Shown here in pieces: positions 1-9,988 of a stretch of 64,000 nt of DNA. The notes under the pieces were generated by a model. That model made no database searches. It was given only the letters and a program-made list of their open reading frames with translations, and was not told the origin of the DNA. Made by a program: the position numbers and the translations under genes. The stretch covers positions 2,666,001-2,730,000 of the forward strand of contig NZ_CP060398.1 of NCBI RefSeq assembly GCF_015840915.1, written 5' to 3'. Every line of letters begins with the position of its first letter. Position 1 is the stretch's first letter. This DNA comes from Synechococcus sp. CBW1002. Its GTDB lineage: Bacteria; Cyanobacteriota; Cyanobacteriia; PCC-6307; Cyanobiaceae.

Positions 1-628
1 GGGGCAGACGCTGCAGCAGGGCGACTTCCGAAGCATTGAGCACTACCCGGGCGCCCGGCAGCGCCCCCACCACCAGGCCTTCGCCCGGCAGCAGGCTGCA
101 GCGCCACTCCCAGTTGCCCACGGGCGGTTGCAAGGCTGCACCGCTGCGGGCGCAGTGCTGCAGGGGCAGGCCGTAGCCCCCCAGGGCCAGCAGATGGACA
201 CTGCCCTGCACCGCGATGGCCATAGCCTCGGGATTGGGGGAGTGCTGCCGCACCACCTCTTCCAGACGGCCCAGCTGCATCAGCAGATCCCCCAGCAGAC
301 CGGGCACCGGCAGGTGCTCAGGCACCAGCAGGGAGGCCAGCTCCAGCAGCGACTGGGCGGCGGCCAGGGTCTCGAGCCGTTCCCCCAGCAGGGTGTAGTT
401 GTGCAGCACCTCCAGCTGCCGCACCCGCTGCAGCCCCCGGCCTCCGCTCACCTGCAGGGTCAGGTGGGCCAGGGGAACCGCGGCCGCCAGCCGACTGCGG
501 GGCCGACGGCCACCGGGCACCGCCAGCCGGCAGAGGCCCTCCTCCTCACTGATCAGGGTCAGCAGGCGATCGTGTTCGCCCAGGGGGCGGGCACTCAGGG
601 CCAGGCCTTCAAGACGGCGATCCGGCAC
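1..628 (-). CDS. recO: DNA repair protein RecO (3' part cut by the window edge)
   Basis: RecO works with RecF and RecR to load RecA on gapped DNA and to anneal single strands. About 209 codons are visible and the frame stays open to base 1, so the C-terminus is missing. The N-terminus reads [20 protein letters not shown], followed by the OB-fold pattern of a dimension-setting strand (LLTLISEEEG) and LAVPGGRRPRS, as in RecO. I chose the GTG at 628, which overlaps the end of deoC by 20 nt in another frame. The lrtA-deoC-recO order is shared with marine Synechococcus as I recall it and supports the call. The zinc-binding C-terminal part cannot be judged. Confidence 0.85.
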   Translation of the reverse strand, partial: MPDRRLEGLALSARPLGEHDRLLTLISEEEGLCRLAVPGGRRPRSRLAAAVPLAHLTLQVSGGRGLQRVRQLEVLHNYTLLGERLETLAAAQSLLELASLLVPEHLPVPGLLGDLLMQLGRLEEVVRQHSPNPEAMAIAVQGSVHLLALGGYGLPLQHCARSGAALQPPVGNWEWRCSLLPGEGLVVGALPGARVVLNASEVALLQRLP

Positions 629-1310
629 GCTGCGCCTGCATCAGGGCCACGCCACGGCTCGTTCCCAGTCGGGCGGCGCCGGCCTCCACCAAGGCCCGAG
701 CCTGCTCCAGATCCGTGATGCCACCGGAGGCCTTCACCGCGGCCCGGCCGCGGGCCAGGTCCCGCAGCCGACCCACCTGGTCTGTGGTCACGGGCGGACC
801 GAAGCCACTGCCGGTCTTGAGGAAGCGGGCACCGGCATCCAGGCTCACCTCCACCAGCAGCTCCAGCGCCTCCGGCTCCAGACGGCCCACCTCGAGAATC
901 ACCTTGATCGGCAGGCCCAGCTCCGCGATCGCGGCCAGATCATCGTGCAGGCTGCCGCTGTCCCGGTCGATCAGGGCACCGAAATCGGGCACCACATCGA
1001 GCTCATCCGCCCCGGCGGCGGCGGCGGCTTCCGCCTCGGCTCGCTTGATGGCCGCTGGCACGGCACCGAAGGGAAAGCCCACCACCGAGATCAGCTTCAC
1101 CGGCCCTCCGATCGGCAGGTGCTCGCGGGCCGCCGCCACCCAGCGTGAGGCCAGGCAGACGCCGGCAAAGCCGAAATGGCGCGCTTCCTCGCAGCAGCGC
1201 TGCACTGCAGCCACGCCCTGCAACGGGTCGAGCAGGGCGTGGTCGATCAGGGGAGCAAGGTCGGGCTGCTCGCGCAGGCTGGAGCGATCGCGGGCCATGG
1301 CCGATTTCAC
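609..1310 (-). CDS. deoC: Deoxyribose-phosphate aldolase
   Basis: This 233-residue cytosolic class I aldolase splits 2-deoxyribose-5-phosphate into glyceraldehyde-3-phosphate and acetaldehyde in deoxynucleoside salvage. The Schiff-base lysine lies in FLKTGSGF (K165). The proton-relay lysine is in VKASGGI (K193) and the conserved aspartate in ADELDVV (D105). The ISVVGFPFG phosphate/active-site strand is also present. Length is normal for the family. The gene sits between lrtA (68 bp upstream) and recO, whose start it overlaps, so deoC and recO are probably cotranscribed. Confidence 0.93.
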   Translation of the reverse strand: MKSAMARDRSSLREQPDLAPLIDHALLDPLQGVAAVQRCCEEARHFGFAGVCLASRWVAAAREHLPIGGPVKLISVVGFPFGAVPAAIKRAEAEAAAAAGADELDVVPDFGALIDRDSGSLHDDLAAIAELGLPIKVILEVGRLEPEALELLVEVSLDAGARFLKTGSGFGPPVTTDQVGRLRDLARGRAAVKASGGITDLEQARALVEAGAARLGTSRGVALMQAQRAGSPS

Positions 1311-1378
1311 CGGTGGAACGACCGGCAGATGCCGGCCGTGGATTCGCTCAGGTGGGGGGTTGCTCAGCTCAGGGTCGA

Positions 1379-1969
1379 TCAGGCGTCTCTGGGCTGAATC
1401 ACACCAAAGCCGCCGTGGTTGCGGCGATAGACCACCTGAATCTGGCCATCGTCGGCATCGCGGAACACGTAGAAGTCGTGGTCGATCATCTCCAGCTGAT
1501 GCAGGGCATCGTCCAGCTTCATCGGCGGCATGGCGAAGTACTTGCGCCGCACAGCGGGAGCAGGCAGCTCCGGTTCCCGGCCTTCGGTGAGGGAGTGATC
1601 GACCGAGAGCTCGCCCACGATCTCTTCGGTGCCGGGGGTGGTGCTGGCCCGGTGACCGGAGCTGTGGTGATGGTCATGCTGCCGGTCCATGAACCGATGC
1701 AGCTGGCGGCTCAGCTTGCTGGCCACCAGATCGATGCTGGCATAGAGGTTTTCGCTGCGCTCCTGGGCGCGGATCACCGTGCCGTTGGCATACATCGTCA
1801 CCTCGGCGGTCTGCTGGGGGACGCGCGGGTTGCGGGCAACGGACAGATGCACGTCCGCCTCCTTCACCATTCCCTCAAAGTGGTTGATGGCGCGGGTCAG
1901 CTTGGCTTCGGTGTATTCCCGGATGGCCGGGGTGACATCAAGATTGCGGCCATGAATCAGGAGTTTCAT
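1379..1969 (-). CDS. lrtA: Light-repressed protein LrtA / long-form ribosome hibernation factor
   Basis: The 196-residue protein starts [20 protein letters not shown], the classic YfiA/HPF N-terminal fold that binds the 30S decoding centre. A C-terminal domain from about residue 130 ([19 protein letters not shown]) is the long-HPF dimerisation domain that drives 100S ribosome formation. In cyanobacteria this is LrtA, whose mRNA is known from other species to accumulate in the dark. A His-rich linker separates the domains. The start lies only 51 bp from the divergent lipB start, so the promoters of the two genes must be very close. Confidence 0.93.
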   Translation of the reverse strand: MKLLIHGRNLDVTPAIREYTEAKLTRAINHFEGMVKEADVHLSVARNPRVPQQTAEVTMYANGTVIRAQERSENLYASIDLVASKLSRQLHRFMDRQHDHHHSSGHRASTTPGTEEIVGELSVDHSLTEGREPELPAPAVRRKYFAMPPMKLDDALHQLEMIDHDFYVFRDADDGQIQVVYRRNHGGFGVIQPRDA

Positions 1970-2020
1970 GAGCTTGGACCGCCTCCGGTTTCTCGGCTTG
2001 CTCCAACGCTACGAAAGCCA

Positions 2021-2716
2021 GTGCCCCAGATCCGGAACGACGCAATCCTTTTTGAAACCGCCGCTGCAACGGCCGATCCGGTGCCGTTTCTGCAGGCTTG
2101 GCAATGGCAGCAGCAACTGCAGGCCCGCCTGCTGCAGGATCCCGACGGCCCCGATGCCGTGCTGCTGGTCCAGCATCTCCCCTGCTACACCCTCGGCCGC
2201 GGCGCCGATCCGGCCTTCCTGCGGTTCGACCCGGCCGATCCGCCCCTGCCCACCTATCGCATCGATCGGGGCGGTGAGGTGACCCACCATGCGCCCGGCC
2301 AGCTGGTGCTCTATCCGGTGCTCAACCTGCAGCGCCACGGGGCCGATCTGCACCAGTACCTGCGGCAGCTGGAGGAGGTGGTGCTCCGGGTGCTGGCCCG
2401 CCTGGGATTGCGGGGCGAACGGCTGGAGGGGCTTACGGGGGTGTGGCTGGACGGGCGCAAGGTGGCGGCGATCGGAGTGGGGGCCCGGCGCTGGATCAGC
2501 CAGCACGGCCTGGCCCTGAATGTGGACGGGCCCCTGGAGGGGTACGGGGCGATCGTGCCCTGCGGCCTGAGCGATCGACCGGTGGGGCGCCTGTGCGACT
2601 GGATTCCCCCGCTCACGGTCGCCGCGGTGCAACCCCTGCTGATCGCGGCCTTTGCCGAGGTGTTCGATCTGCAGCTGCGGCCTCCACTCCCGGCAGAAGC
2701 GCTGCAGGGGTGGTAA
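2021..2716 (+). CDS. lipB: Octanoyl-[ACP]:protein N-octanoyltransferase LipB
   Basis: LipB moves octanoyl groups from ACP to the lipoyl domains of 2-oxoacid dehydrogenases and GcvH, the first step of lipoate synthesis. The signature [20 protein letters not shown] is present. The catalytic lysine is in [10 protein letters not shown] and the catalytic cysteine in IVPCGLSD. The frame has no ATG near the expected N-terminus; the GTG at 2021 gives 231 residues and starts 51 bp from lrtA. A lipoyl-carrying E2 subunit (5336-6739), its likely client, lies 2.6 kb downstream. The start is moderately sure and the function very sure. Confidence 0.9.
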   Translation: MPQIRNDAILFETAAATADPVPFLQAWQWQQQLQARLLQDPDGPDAVLLVQHLPCYTLGRGADPAFLRFDPADPPLPTYRIDRGGEVTHHAPGQLVLYPVLNLQRHGADLHQYLRQLEEVVLRVLARLGLRGERLEGLTGVWLDGRKVAAIGVGARRWISQHGLALNVDGPLEGYGAIVPCGLSDRPVGRLCDWIPPLTVAAVQPLLIAAFAEVFDLQLRPPLPAEALQGW

Positions 2717-2746
2717 TCGTGGGCGCCAACGCCCGTCGTTTCCACC

Positions 2747-4738
2747 ATGGTTGCGCCCGCCGAGATCCACTGGAGCGGCAGTGAACAGGACCGGCAGGCC
2801 CTGGAATCCCGCACCGACTGGAGCCATCTGCGCGGCCTCGAGGAGCTGTGGCCGGCCCTCGACTCTTTGTATGGCGAGGCCCTGGCCCTGGAGGCCCCCC
2901 ACGCCGATCCCGCTGAACGCCTGAGCTATCGCCAGCTGCGCCGCGGCATCGAGACGGCGGCCGCTGGATTTGCCGCCCTGGGGGTGAAACCCGGCGATGT
3001 GGTGGCGCTGTTTGCGGAGAACGGCCCCCGCTGGCTCCTGGCCGATCAGGGGCTGATGCGCGCCGGCGCTGCCGATGCGGTGCGCGGCAGCTCGGCGCCA
3101 GCCGAAGAGCTGCGCTACATCCTCGACGACTGCGGTGCCAAGGGATTGGTGGTGGAGTCGGCAGCGCTGCTGCAGAGCCTCGATCTCGGCCCGGAACGAC
3201 TGGCCAGGCTGCGCTTTGTGGTGCTGCTCTGTGGCAAAGCCTCCAGCAGCCAGGCCCTTGATGACCAAGCGCACGGCGGTGTGGCCGGCGATGGGGCGCC
3301 GCCCTGTCTGTCCTGGGAGGACTTTCTGGATCGCGGAGCCCAGGCGCCGCCCCCAACACCCCCGGCCGGGGGCGAACAGCGTCTCGCCACCCTCCTCTAC
3401 ACCTCGGGCACTACCGGCCAGCCCAAGGGGGTGCCGCTCAGCCACGCCAATCTGCTGCATCAGCTGCGCCACCTCGGGGTGGCGGTGGCCCCCAGCCCCG
3501 GCGATCGGGTGCTGAGTGTGCTGCCGATCTGGCATGCCTACGAGCGCAGCGCCGAATACTTCCTGCTCTCCTGCGGCTGCCGCCAGACCTACACAACCCT
3601 GCGCCATCTGCGCCAGGACCTGCAGGTGGTGCGGCCCCAGTACCTGATCAGCGTGCCGCGCCTCTGGGAGGCCCTCCTGTCTGGGTTTGAGGATGCCCTT
3701 GCTGCCATGCCCGCCTCACGCCGGCGCCTGCTGAACCTGGCCCTGGCGAACGGCCGCCGCTACTGCCTCTGTCGCCGTCAGGCGCTCGATCGCACCCTGG
3801 AACCGGAGCCGCCGCTGCGCCGCGTGAGCGCCGCCCTGGAGGTCGGGCTGCGCTGGCCCCTGCAGCGGCTGGCGGACACCCTGTTCTGGCCGAAGGTGCG
3901 CCAGCAGCTGGCCGGCGGACAGCTCCGCACCGCCATCAGTGGCGGCGGTGCTCTGGCTCTGCATGTGGATGGCTTCTTCGAGGTGATCGGAATCGAGCTG
4001 CTGGTGGGTTACGGCCTCACCGAGACCAGTCCGGTGCTCACCTGCCGGCGACCCTGGCTCAACCGCCGCGGCAGCTCCGGCCAGCCCCTGCCTGGAACGG
4101 CCCTGCGGATCGTCGATCCCGAGAGCGGCGCCCTGCTGCGCCTCGGCGAACGCGGCCGGGTGCTGGCCCGCGGGCCGCAGGTGATGGGCGGCTACTTCGG
4201 CAAACCGGACGCCACCGCCAAGGTGCTCGATGCCGAGGGCTGGTTCGATACCGGCGATCTGGGGCGGTTACTGGCCGATGGCTGTCTGGTGCTCACCGGC
4301 CGCGCCAAGGACACGATCGTGCTCAGCAGCGGCGAGAACATCGAACCCGGCCCCCTGGAGGAGGCCCTGGTGGAGAGTGCGCTGGTGGAGCAGGTGATGC
4401 TGGTGGGACAGGATCGTCGCCAGCTGGGGGCCCTGGTGGTTCCGCGCCGGGAGGCCCTGGCCGCCTTTGCCGCGGCGGCGGGCCTGCCCCCGCTCAACCT
4501 GGATCCGGACACCCCACTGGAGCCGGTCGATCCAGCGCTGCTGCGGGCTCTCAAGAGTGAGTTCAACCGAGTTCTGGCGGCGCGGCCAGGCTCAAGGCCC
4601 GATGAGCGCCTGGCGGGGGTGGCACTGGTGGCCCCCTTCACGCTCGACAACGGCCTGCTCACCCAGACCCTCAAACAACGGCGCGACCGCATCGCGGAGC
4701 GCGATGGCGCGGCGATCGAGGCGATCTACGCAGGCTGA
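2747..4738 (+). CDS. aas: Long-chain acyl-ACP/acyl-CoA synthetase (AMP-forming)
   Basis: This 663-residue ANL-superfamily enzyme activates fatty acids through an acyl-adenylate. In cyanobacteria the homologue Aas mainly charges ACP and recycles free fatty acids released from membranes. The AMP/phosphate loop YTSGTTGQPKG lies near residue 220. The motif GYGLTETSPVLTCRRP, the adenylate-binding aspartate region GWFDTGDLGRL and the hinge/lysine region GRAKDTIVLSSGENIEP follow in order. The start is 30 bp after lipB, suggesting cotranscription. Whether ACP or CoA is the acceptor cannot be told from sequence; ACP is inferred from lineage. Confidence 0.88.
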   Translation: MVAPAEIHWSGSEQDRQALESRTDWSHLRGLEELWPALDSLYGEALALEAPHADPAERLSYRQLRRGIETAAAGFAALGVKPGDVVALFAENGPRWLLADQGLMRAGAADAVRGSSAPAEELRYILDDCGAKGLVVESAALLQSLDLGPERLARLRFVVLLCGKASSSQALDDQAHGGVAGDGAPPCLSWEDFLDRGAQAPPPTPPAGGEQRLATLLYTSGTTGQPKGVPLSHANLLHQLRHLGVAVAPSPGDRVLSVLPIWHAYERSAEYFLLSCGCRQTYTTLRHLRQDLQVVRPQYLISVPRLWEALLSGFEDALAAMPASRRRLLNLALANGRRYCLCRRQALDRTLEPEPPLRRVSAALEVGLRWPLQRLADTLFWPKVRQQLAGGQLRTAISGGGALALHVDGFFEVIGIELLVGYGLTETSPVLTCRRPWLNRRGSSGQPLPGTALRIVDPESGALLRLGERGRVLARGPQVMGGYFGKPDATAKVLDAEGWFDTGDLGRLLADGCLVLTGRAKDTIVLSSGENIEPGPLEEALVESALVEQVMLVGQDRRQLGALVVPRREALAAFAAAAGLPPLNLDPDTPLEPVDPALLRALKSEFNRVLAARPGSRPDERLAGVALVAPFTLDNGLLTQTLKQRRDRIAERDGAAIEAIYAG

Positions 4739-4840
4739 CGTCGCGAGCCCAGCCGCTCAGCCTGCGGCCTAACAGTGCGGCGAACCGGCGTTGACCTTGG
4801 ATGCCGGGGCTGAGAGGGTGGACGCTGCTTTTGCTCGCCC

Positions 4841-5284
4841 ATGGCCAACGGCCCCAGCCTCTCGATCAAGCGCACGATCACGGTGCGCGCCGTGGTCACG
4901 CCCCGCTGGAAGGAGGACGCCGAGCGCGAGCTCAGCAACGCCGTGCAGATGAGCGATCAGCAGCTGGCCCAGCTGGAGCAGGAAGGCCAGCAGCTGATCG
5001 ATGAGATCCGCCGCCAGAGCCTCAATCCGCTCGATCCCCGCGTCCAGGAGCAGGTGGGCTCGGTGCAGCAGCAGGTGGGGCAGAAACGGGCGGAACTGGA
5101 AGAACAGAAGCGACAGATTCTGGAGCAGCAGCGCCAGGTGCGTGACCTGGAGATGGAGCAGATCGTCGAGCAGGGCCAGCTCGAAAGCTTCTGTGATGTG
5201 CAGGTGGGCGACAACCTGGTGGAGCGTCTGCAGGCCTCCGTGCTGGTGCGCGATGGCGTGATCGAGGCCATCGAAGGCGTCTGA
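4841..5284 (+). CDS. YlqD-like coiled-coil protein
   Basis: A 147-residue protein of unknown function. A short beta-rich start (LSIKRTITVRAVVTPRWKE) leads into a long charged helix from about residue 40 to 110, rich in Q and E with heptad-like spacing, then a small C-terminal beta-like segment (CDVQVGDNLVERLQASVLV). This arrangement matches the YlqD family as I remember it; the assignment is moderate. It lies between aas and the E2 gene on the same strand, with gaps of 102 and 51 bp. There is no signal peptide or membrane segment. Confidence 0.7.
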   Translation: MANGPSLSIKRTITVRAVVTPRWKEDAERELSNAVQMSDQQLAQLEQEGQQLIDEIRRQSLNPLDPRVQEQVGSVQQQVGQKRAELEEQKRQILEQQRQVRDLEMEQIVEQGQLESFCDVQVGDNLVERLQASVLVRDGVIEAIEGV

Positions 5285-5335
5285 ACCGCTGGCTCCCCGC
5301 GCGACTCGTAAAATCCGCGAAACGCGCGGCGGACT

Positions 5336-6739
5336 TTGGCCACCCACGACATCTTCATGCCTGCCCTCAGCTCCACCATGACGGAGGGCAAGATCGTGGA
5401 GTGGCTCAAGAAACCCGGTGATCGGGTCGAGCGCGGCGAGTCGGTGCTCGTGGTCGAGTCCGACAAGGCGGACATGGACGTGGAATCCTTCAACGAAGGC
5501 TTCCTGGCCGCCGTGCTGATGCCAGCGGGTGGCACAGCGCCGGTGGGCGAGACCATCGGCCTGATCGTGGAATCCGAGGCGGAGATCGCGGAAGCGGCAG
5601 CGAAGGCTCCTGCCGCTCCCGCCGCAGCAGCGGCGCCCGCAGCCCCGGCCCCTGCCGCTGCGCCGCCTTCCGTCTCAGCAGCCCCTTCCGTGCCGGCCGC
5701 CCCTGCCGCTGTGGCCCCAGCGACCCCCGCACCTGTGGCGGCTCCTGCTCCTGCCGCTGCGATCTCCCAGCTGGCTTCCTCCTCCGCGGCGGCCGCCGAT
5801 GGCCGCGTTGTGGCCAGCCCCCGCGCCCGAAAATTGGCCAGTCAGCTGGGTGTGGCGCTTGAGAGCCTGCGCGGCAGCGGTCCCCATGGCCGCATCCAGG
5901 CCGACGACGTGCTGGCCGCCACCGGTCAGCCGGTGAGTGTGCCCCGGGTTGCCGAGGGATCGGCCGCCGCGGTGAGCGTGGCCTCGGCAGGCTCTGCCGC
6001 CGGCAATGGTGCTGGCGCAGCCCCCGCTGCAGCCCCCGCCCCGGCGGGACAGGCCTTTGGCCGACCCGGTGAGAGCGTGGCCTTCAACACCCTCCAGCAG
6101 GCGGTGAACCGCAACATGCTGGCCAGCCTGGAGGTGCCCTGTTTCCGGGTGGGCTACACGATCACCACCGACAGGCTCGATGCCTTCTACAAGCAGGTGA
6201 AGAGCAAGGGCGTCACCATGACGGCCCTGCTGGCCAAGGCCGTGGGTGTGGTGCTGGCCCGCCATCCCCAGGTGAATGCCGCCACCACCGAGGCCGGCAT
6301 GACCTACCCCGGCTCCGTGAATGTGGCCGTGGCCGTGGCCATGGAAGACGGCGGCCTGATCACCCCGGTGCTGGCCTCCGCCGACAAGACCGACCTCTAT
6401 TCTCTCGCCCGCAACTGGGCCGATCTGGTGGCCCGCTCCCGCACCAAGCAGCTCAAGCCGGAGGAATACAGCACCGGCACCTTCACCCTCTCCAACCTGG
6501 GCATGTTCGGAGTGGATCGCTTCGACGCGATCCTTCCCCCCGGCACCGGCGCCATCCTGGCTGTGGCGGCGTCGCGTCCCACGGTGGTGGCCGGCAAGGA
6601 TGGCGCGATCCGTGTGAAGAACCAGATGCAGGTGAACCTCACCTGTGATCACCGCACCATCTATGGCGCCCACGCCGCCGCCTTCCTCAAGGACCTGGCC
6701 CAGCTGATCGAGACCAACCCCGAAAACCTGGCCTTCTGA
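5336..6739 (+). CDS. pdhC: Pyruvate dehydrogenase E2, dihydrolipoamide acetyltransferase
   Basis: The E2 core moves acetyl groups from lipoate to CoA in the pyruvate dehydrogenase complex. The lipoyl domain (residues 1-75) carries the lipoylated lysine in VESDKADMDVE. An Ala/Pro-rich swinging linker (about 90-150) follows, then the E3-binding domain (VVASPRARKLASQLGV) and the catalytic domain ending LTCDHRTIYGAHAAAFLKDL, the plastid/cyanobacterial form of the DHRxxxG motif. The start is TTG at 5336: the N-terminus MATHDIFMPALSSTMTEGK is the conserved one, so the next ATG at 5357 would cut into the lipoyl domain. Confidence 0.93.
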   Translation: MATHDIFMPALSSTMTEGKIVEWLKKPGDRVERGESVLVVESDKADMDVESFNEGFLAAVLMPAGGTAPVGETIGLIVESEAEIAEAAAKAPAAPAAAAAPAAPAPAAAPPSVSAAPSVPAAPAAVAPATPAPVAAPAPAAAISQLASSSAAAADGRVVASPRARKLASQLGVALESLRGSGPHGRIQADDVLAATGQPVSVPRVAEGSAAAVSVASAGSAAGNGAGAAPAAAPAPAGQAFGRPGESVAFNTLQQAVNRNMLASLEVPCFRVGYTITTDRLDAFYKQVKSKGVTMTALLAKAVGVVLARHPQVNAATTEAGMTYPGSVNVAVAVAMEDGGLITPVLASADKTDLYSLARNWADLVARSRTKQLKPEEYSTGTFTLSNLGMFGVDRFDAILPPGTGAILAVAASRPTVVAGKDGAIRVKNQMQVNLTCDHRTIYGAHAAAFLKDLAQLIETNPENLAF

Positions 6740-6750
6740 GCGATGGCTCC

Positions 6751-8598
6751 ATGGACCTGATCCGGCGGCTGTTCGGCCAGCCTTTGCCACGCAGCGAGGC
6801 GGAAGCTGAACGGCTGCCCAGCTACGAAGCCCTGCCGATCCTGTCGTCCGATGCCCTCTCCTCCGTGGCCTATGCCACCGAGGCCGCTCTGGGGGTTCTG
6901 ATCCTGGCCGGCAGCCGCGCCCTGGAGCTGTCGCTGCCGATCACCCTGGCGATCATCGCCCTGATCGCCGTGGTGGTCTTCTCCTTCCGCCAGACGATCG
7001 AGGCCTACCCCCAGGGTGGCGGCTCCTACGTGGTGGCCCGCGAGAACCTGGGCACCGCCGCCAGCCTGGTGGCGGCCGCCTCCCTGCTGGTGGATTACAC
7101 CCTCACGGCGGCGGTGAGCCTGATGGCGGGAACCCAGGCGCTCTCCTCACTGCTGCCGGGCCTGCTGCGCCACGAGGTGGCCTTCGCCTTGCTGCTGCTG
7201 CTGCTGGTGGGCTGGGCGAACCTGCGTGGTGTCCGGGAGGCGGGACAGGCCTTCGCTCTCCCCACCTACGCGTTTGTGCTGATGGTGGCGCTTCTGGCCC
7301 TCGGCGGACTGCAGGACCTGGTGTTTCACCATGGCTTCCAGCCCGATCCCCCCCCGCTGATTCAGGCGGTGGAGCCGCTGGGGCTGTTTCTGATCCTGCG
7401 GGCCTTCAGTTCCGGTTGTTCCGCCATGACCGGCATCGAGGCGATCGCCAACGGGGTGAAGCTGTTCCGCCAGCCGGCGGCGACCCGGGCGCGGGCCACG
7501 ATGCTGGTGATGGGGCTGATGCTCGCCGCGATGTTCTTCTGCGTGAGCGGCCTCGGCTTCCTCTACGGCGTGGCCCCCGATCCGAATCGCACCGTGCTGG
7601 CCCAGATCGGCCTGCGGGTGTTCGGGGCCGGCAGTCCACTGCTCTGGGCTCTGCAGATCACCACCCTGCTGATCCTGGTGCTGGCGGCCAACACCGCCTT
7701 CGCCGGCTTCCCACGCCTGGCCGCGATGCTCGCCCAGGACCGCTTCCTGCCCCGTCAGATGGGCTGGCTGGGGGATCGGCTGGTGTTCCAGAACGGCATC
7801 ACCACCCTGGTGCTGGCCACCGCCGTGATCATCGTGGTCTGCCGGGGAGACACCACCGTGGCGGTGAACCTCTATGCCCTGGGGGTGTTCATGGCCTTCA
7901 CCCTGTCCCAGACGGGCATGGTGGTGCTGTGGTGGCGCCAGCGCGGCCCCGGCTGGCACGGCCGGCTGCTGATGAATGCCCTGGGGGCCATCACCACCTG
8001 CGTGGTGCTGGTGGTGATCGTGCTGAGCAAGTTCAGCGAAGGAGCCTGGACCGTGGTCATCGCCATCCCGCTGCTGGTGGCGCTGCTGGCCCGGATCCGG
8101 CGGCGCTACCGGCGGGTCTACGCCGAAATCGCCGTGCAGCCCGATCAGGTCCAGCCGGTGCGGCTGCCGCAACGCCATGAACCGATCGGGAACCGCAGCA
8201 TCGTCTGGCTCACCGGATTCAGCCGCCCCAGCCTCGATGCCCTCCACTACGCCGCCCGGGTCTCTGATCAGGTGGTGGCGGTGTGGGTGCTTTCGGAAGA
8301 CGATGATCCAGCCGCCATCCAGGCCGACTGGCTGCGCCTGGTGGGGGACGAACCCCAGGTGGAACTGCGGCTGGTGGACAGCCCCTTTGCCTCCCTGATC
8401 CAACCCTTTGTGGCCGTGGTGGAAGCCGAGGAGAACCGCTACCCCGCCTCCAGCCTCACGATCGTGATGCCGATGGCGATTCCCCGCTACCGCTTCGACA
8501 GCCTGCTGCTCAACCAGCGCGCCATCAACATGCGCCAGGCGCTCGATGCCCAGCACAACCGAGTCTTCACCGTGGTGCGCTATTACTTGCCGGCCTGA
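6751..8598 (+). CDS. APC-superfamily permease
   Basis: A 615-residue polytopic inner-membrane transporter. About 12 hydrophobic segments fill residues 35-450. The early motif [18 protein letters not shown] and the [23 protein letters not shown] stretch are typical of APC-family amino-acid or cation permeases. A soluble C-terminal domain of about 150 residues (from [20 protein letters not shown]) resembles the regulatory tail of this subgroup. It starts 11 bp after pdhC, so it could be cotranscribed. The substrate cannot be assigned; amino acids or K+ are both possible. Confidence 0.82.
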   Translation: MDLIRRLFGQPLPRSEAEAERLPSYEALPILSSDALSSVAYATEAALGVLILAGSRALELSLPITLAIIALIAVVVFSFRQTIEAYPQGGGSYVVARENLGTAASLVAAASLLVDYTLTAAVSLMAGTQALSSLLPGLLRHEVAFALLLLLLVGWANLRGVREAGQAFALPTYAFVLMVALLALGGLQDLVFHHGFQPDPPPLIQAVEPLGLFLILRAFSSGCSAMTGIEAIANGVKLFRQPAATRARATMLVMGLMLAAMFFCVSGLGFLYGVAPDPNRTVLAQIGLRVFGAGSPLLWALQITTLLILVLAANTAFAGFPRLAAMLAQDRFLPRQMGWLGDRLVFQNGITTLVLATAVIIVVCRGDTTVAVNLYALGVFMAFTLSQTGMVVLWWRQRGPGWHGRLLMNALGAITTCVVLVVIVLSKFSEGAWTVVIAIPLLVALLARIRRRYRRVYAEIAVQPDQVQPVRLPQRHEPIGNRSIVWLTGFSRPSLDALHYAARVSDQVVAVWVLSEDDDPAAIQADWLRLVGDEPQVELRLVDSPFASLIQPFVAVVEAEENRYPASSLTIVMPMAIPRYRFDSLLLNQRAINMRQALDAQHNRVFTVVRYYLPA

Positions 8599-8639
8599 TT
8601 CCCGATCGGCGGTTGCAGCCCCTCTCCTCTCGTTCTGCG

Positions 8640-9740
8640 GTGTCCCCCCTGGGAGGTCCCGAAGATCGCGCCCTGTCCAGCTATGGGTTCGAGCTGCCGC
8701 CCGAGCGCATTGCCCAGCGCCCCGTGGAGCCCCGCCATGCGGCCCGCCTGCTGGCAGTGGAAGCCGATGCGGGCTGTCGCCACCGCACGGTCTGGGATCT
8801 GCAGGAGGAGCTGCGGCCCGGTGATCTGCTGGTGGTGAATGACACCCGGGTGCTGCGGGCGCGGCTGCAGGCCCGCCGGGCCGGCAGCGGCGGCGCCGTG
8901 GAACTGCTGGTGCTCGAACCGCGGGGGGAGGCCCGCTGGCTCTGCCTGGCCCGTCCGGCCAAGCGCCTGCGCCCCGGTGACCAGCTGGAGCTGCTGGCCG
9001 AAGGGCAGCCGCCCCTGGCTGTGGAGGTGCTGGACAGCGATCCCGACACCGGTGGCCGCATCGTGCAGTTTCCGCCGGAGTGCACCGATGCCGCCGGCCT
9101 CGAGCCGCTGCTGCTGGCCTACGGCGCGATCCCACTGCCGCCCTACATCCACGAACACGACGCCAGCGATAACGAGCGCTACCAGACCCGCTACGCGGCA
9201 CGGCCCGGTGCCGTGGCGGCCCCAACGGCGGGTCTGCACCTCAGCGATGAGTTGCTGGCTGCATTGGAGAGCCGCGGCGTGCAGCGAGCCACCGTGACCC
9301 TGCATGTGGGGCTGGGCACCTTCCGGCCCCTGGAAGACGAAGACCTCAGCCAGCTGGAACTGCACAGCGAATGGGTGGAGGTGAGCCCGGAATTGGTGGA
9401 GGCGGTGCGGGCCTGCCGCGAGCGCGGCGGGCGGGTGATCGCCGTGGGCACCACCAGCGTGCGCAGCCTCGAGGGGGTGGCCGCCCTGCATGGCGGCGAG
9501 CTCCGTCCCCATGCCGGCCCGGTGAACCTGGTGATCCAACCCGGTTTCCGCTTCGCGGTGGTGGAGGGTCTGCTCACCAATTTCCATCTGCCCAGGAGTT
9601 CGCTGCTGCTGCTGGTGAGTGCCTTGATCGGCCGGCAGCGGTTGCTGGATCTGTATGGCGAGGCGATTGAACAGAACTATCGCTTCTTTTCCTATGGCGA
9701 CGCCATGTGGATTCCGCCGGAGGCGGTGCTCAAGGTCTGA
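8640..9740 (+). CDS. queA: S-adenosylmethionine:tRNA ribosyltransferase-isomerase
   Basis: QueA transfers the ribosyl part of SAM to 7-aminomethyl-7-deazaguanine in tRNA, making epoxyqueuosine. The N-terminal [20 protein letters not shown], the motif [37 protein letters not shown] and the late [20 protein letters not shown] are all diagnostic. I placed the start at GTG 8640; a TTG at 8613 in the same frame adds 9 residues with no family similarity. The open frame begins about 15 bp after the upstream permease stop. Length (366 residues) is normal. Confidence 0.93.
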   Translation: MSPLGGPEDRALSSYGFELPPERIAQRPVEPRHAARLLAVEADAGCRHRTVWDLQEELRPGDLLVVNDTRVLRARLQARRAGSGGAVELLVLEPRGEARWLCLARPAKRLRPGDQLELLAEGQPPLAVEVLDSDPDTGGRIVQFPPECTDAAGLEPLLLAYGAIPLPPYIHEHDASDNERYQTRYAARPGAVAAPTAGLHLSDELLAALESRGVQRATVTLHVGLGTFRPLEDEDLSQLELHSEWVEVSPELVEAVRACRERGGRVIAVGTTSVRSLEGVAALHGGELRPHAGPVNLVIQPGFRFAVVEGLLTNFHLPRSSLLLLVSALIGRQRLLDLYGEAIEQNYRFFSYGDAMWIPPEAVLKV

Positions 9741-9859
9741 TCGAGGCGGCACTCAAGGTCAGACGCACGACGAATCAAGACATGGAAAGCCTTGAGGCAC
9801 AGCCAACACAGCTTGGTTGGATCAAGGCAGAGACTGAACTGAAAACAGACTGAGCCAAC

Positions 9860-9887
9860 AAAAAAGCCCCCGAAAGACTCGGGGGCT
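9860..9887 (-). terminator. Rho-independent terminator downstream of sodB
   Basis: A perfect 9-bp inverted repeat (9865-9873 and 9879-9887) with a 5-nt loop is followed, on the minus strand, by six T residues. It lies about 100 nt past the sodB stop and points the right way for that gene. The queA transcript from the other strand meets the same hairpin without a T run. Confidence 0.85.
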
Positions 9888-9988
9888 CACTGAAGACTGC
9901 TTTCGCAGCAATCGTTTTAGCAAAATAGTCTTGAGTCGGGAAAACTTTCGCTGAATTTCCTTCGGCCAAGTTTTCTCGGGAAGAGGGA

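Noticed and set aside
925-7448. Copies of GCGATCGC (925-932, 1284-1291, 7441-7448)
   Set aside because: This is the HIP1 palindrome common in cyanobacteria; the few copies seen here are not clustered and add nothing specific.
7147-9225. 692-residue minus-strand frame across the permease and queA
   Set aside because: Spans two well-supported genes on the other strand and is Pro/Gln/His-rich; a shadow frame.
9775-9969. 64-residue frame between queA and sodB
   Set aside because: It contains the sodB terminator stem and has no homologue known to me; treated as untranslated region.
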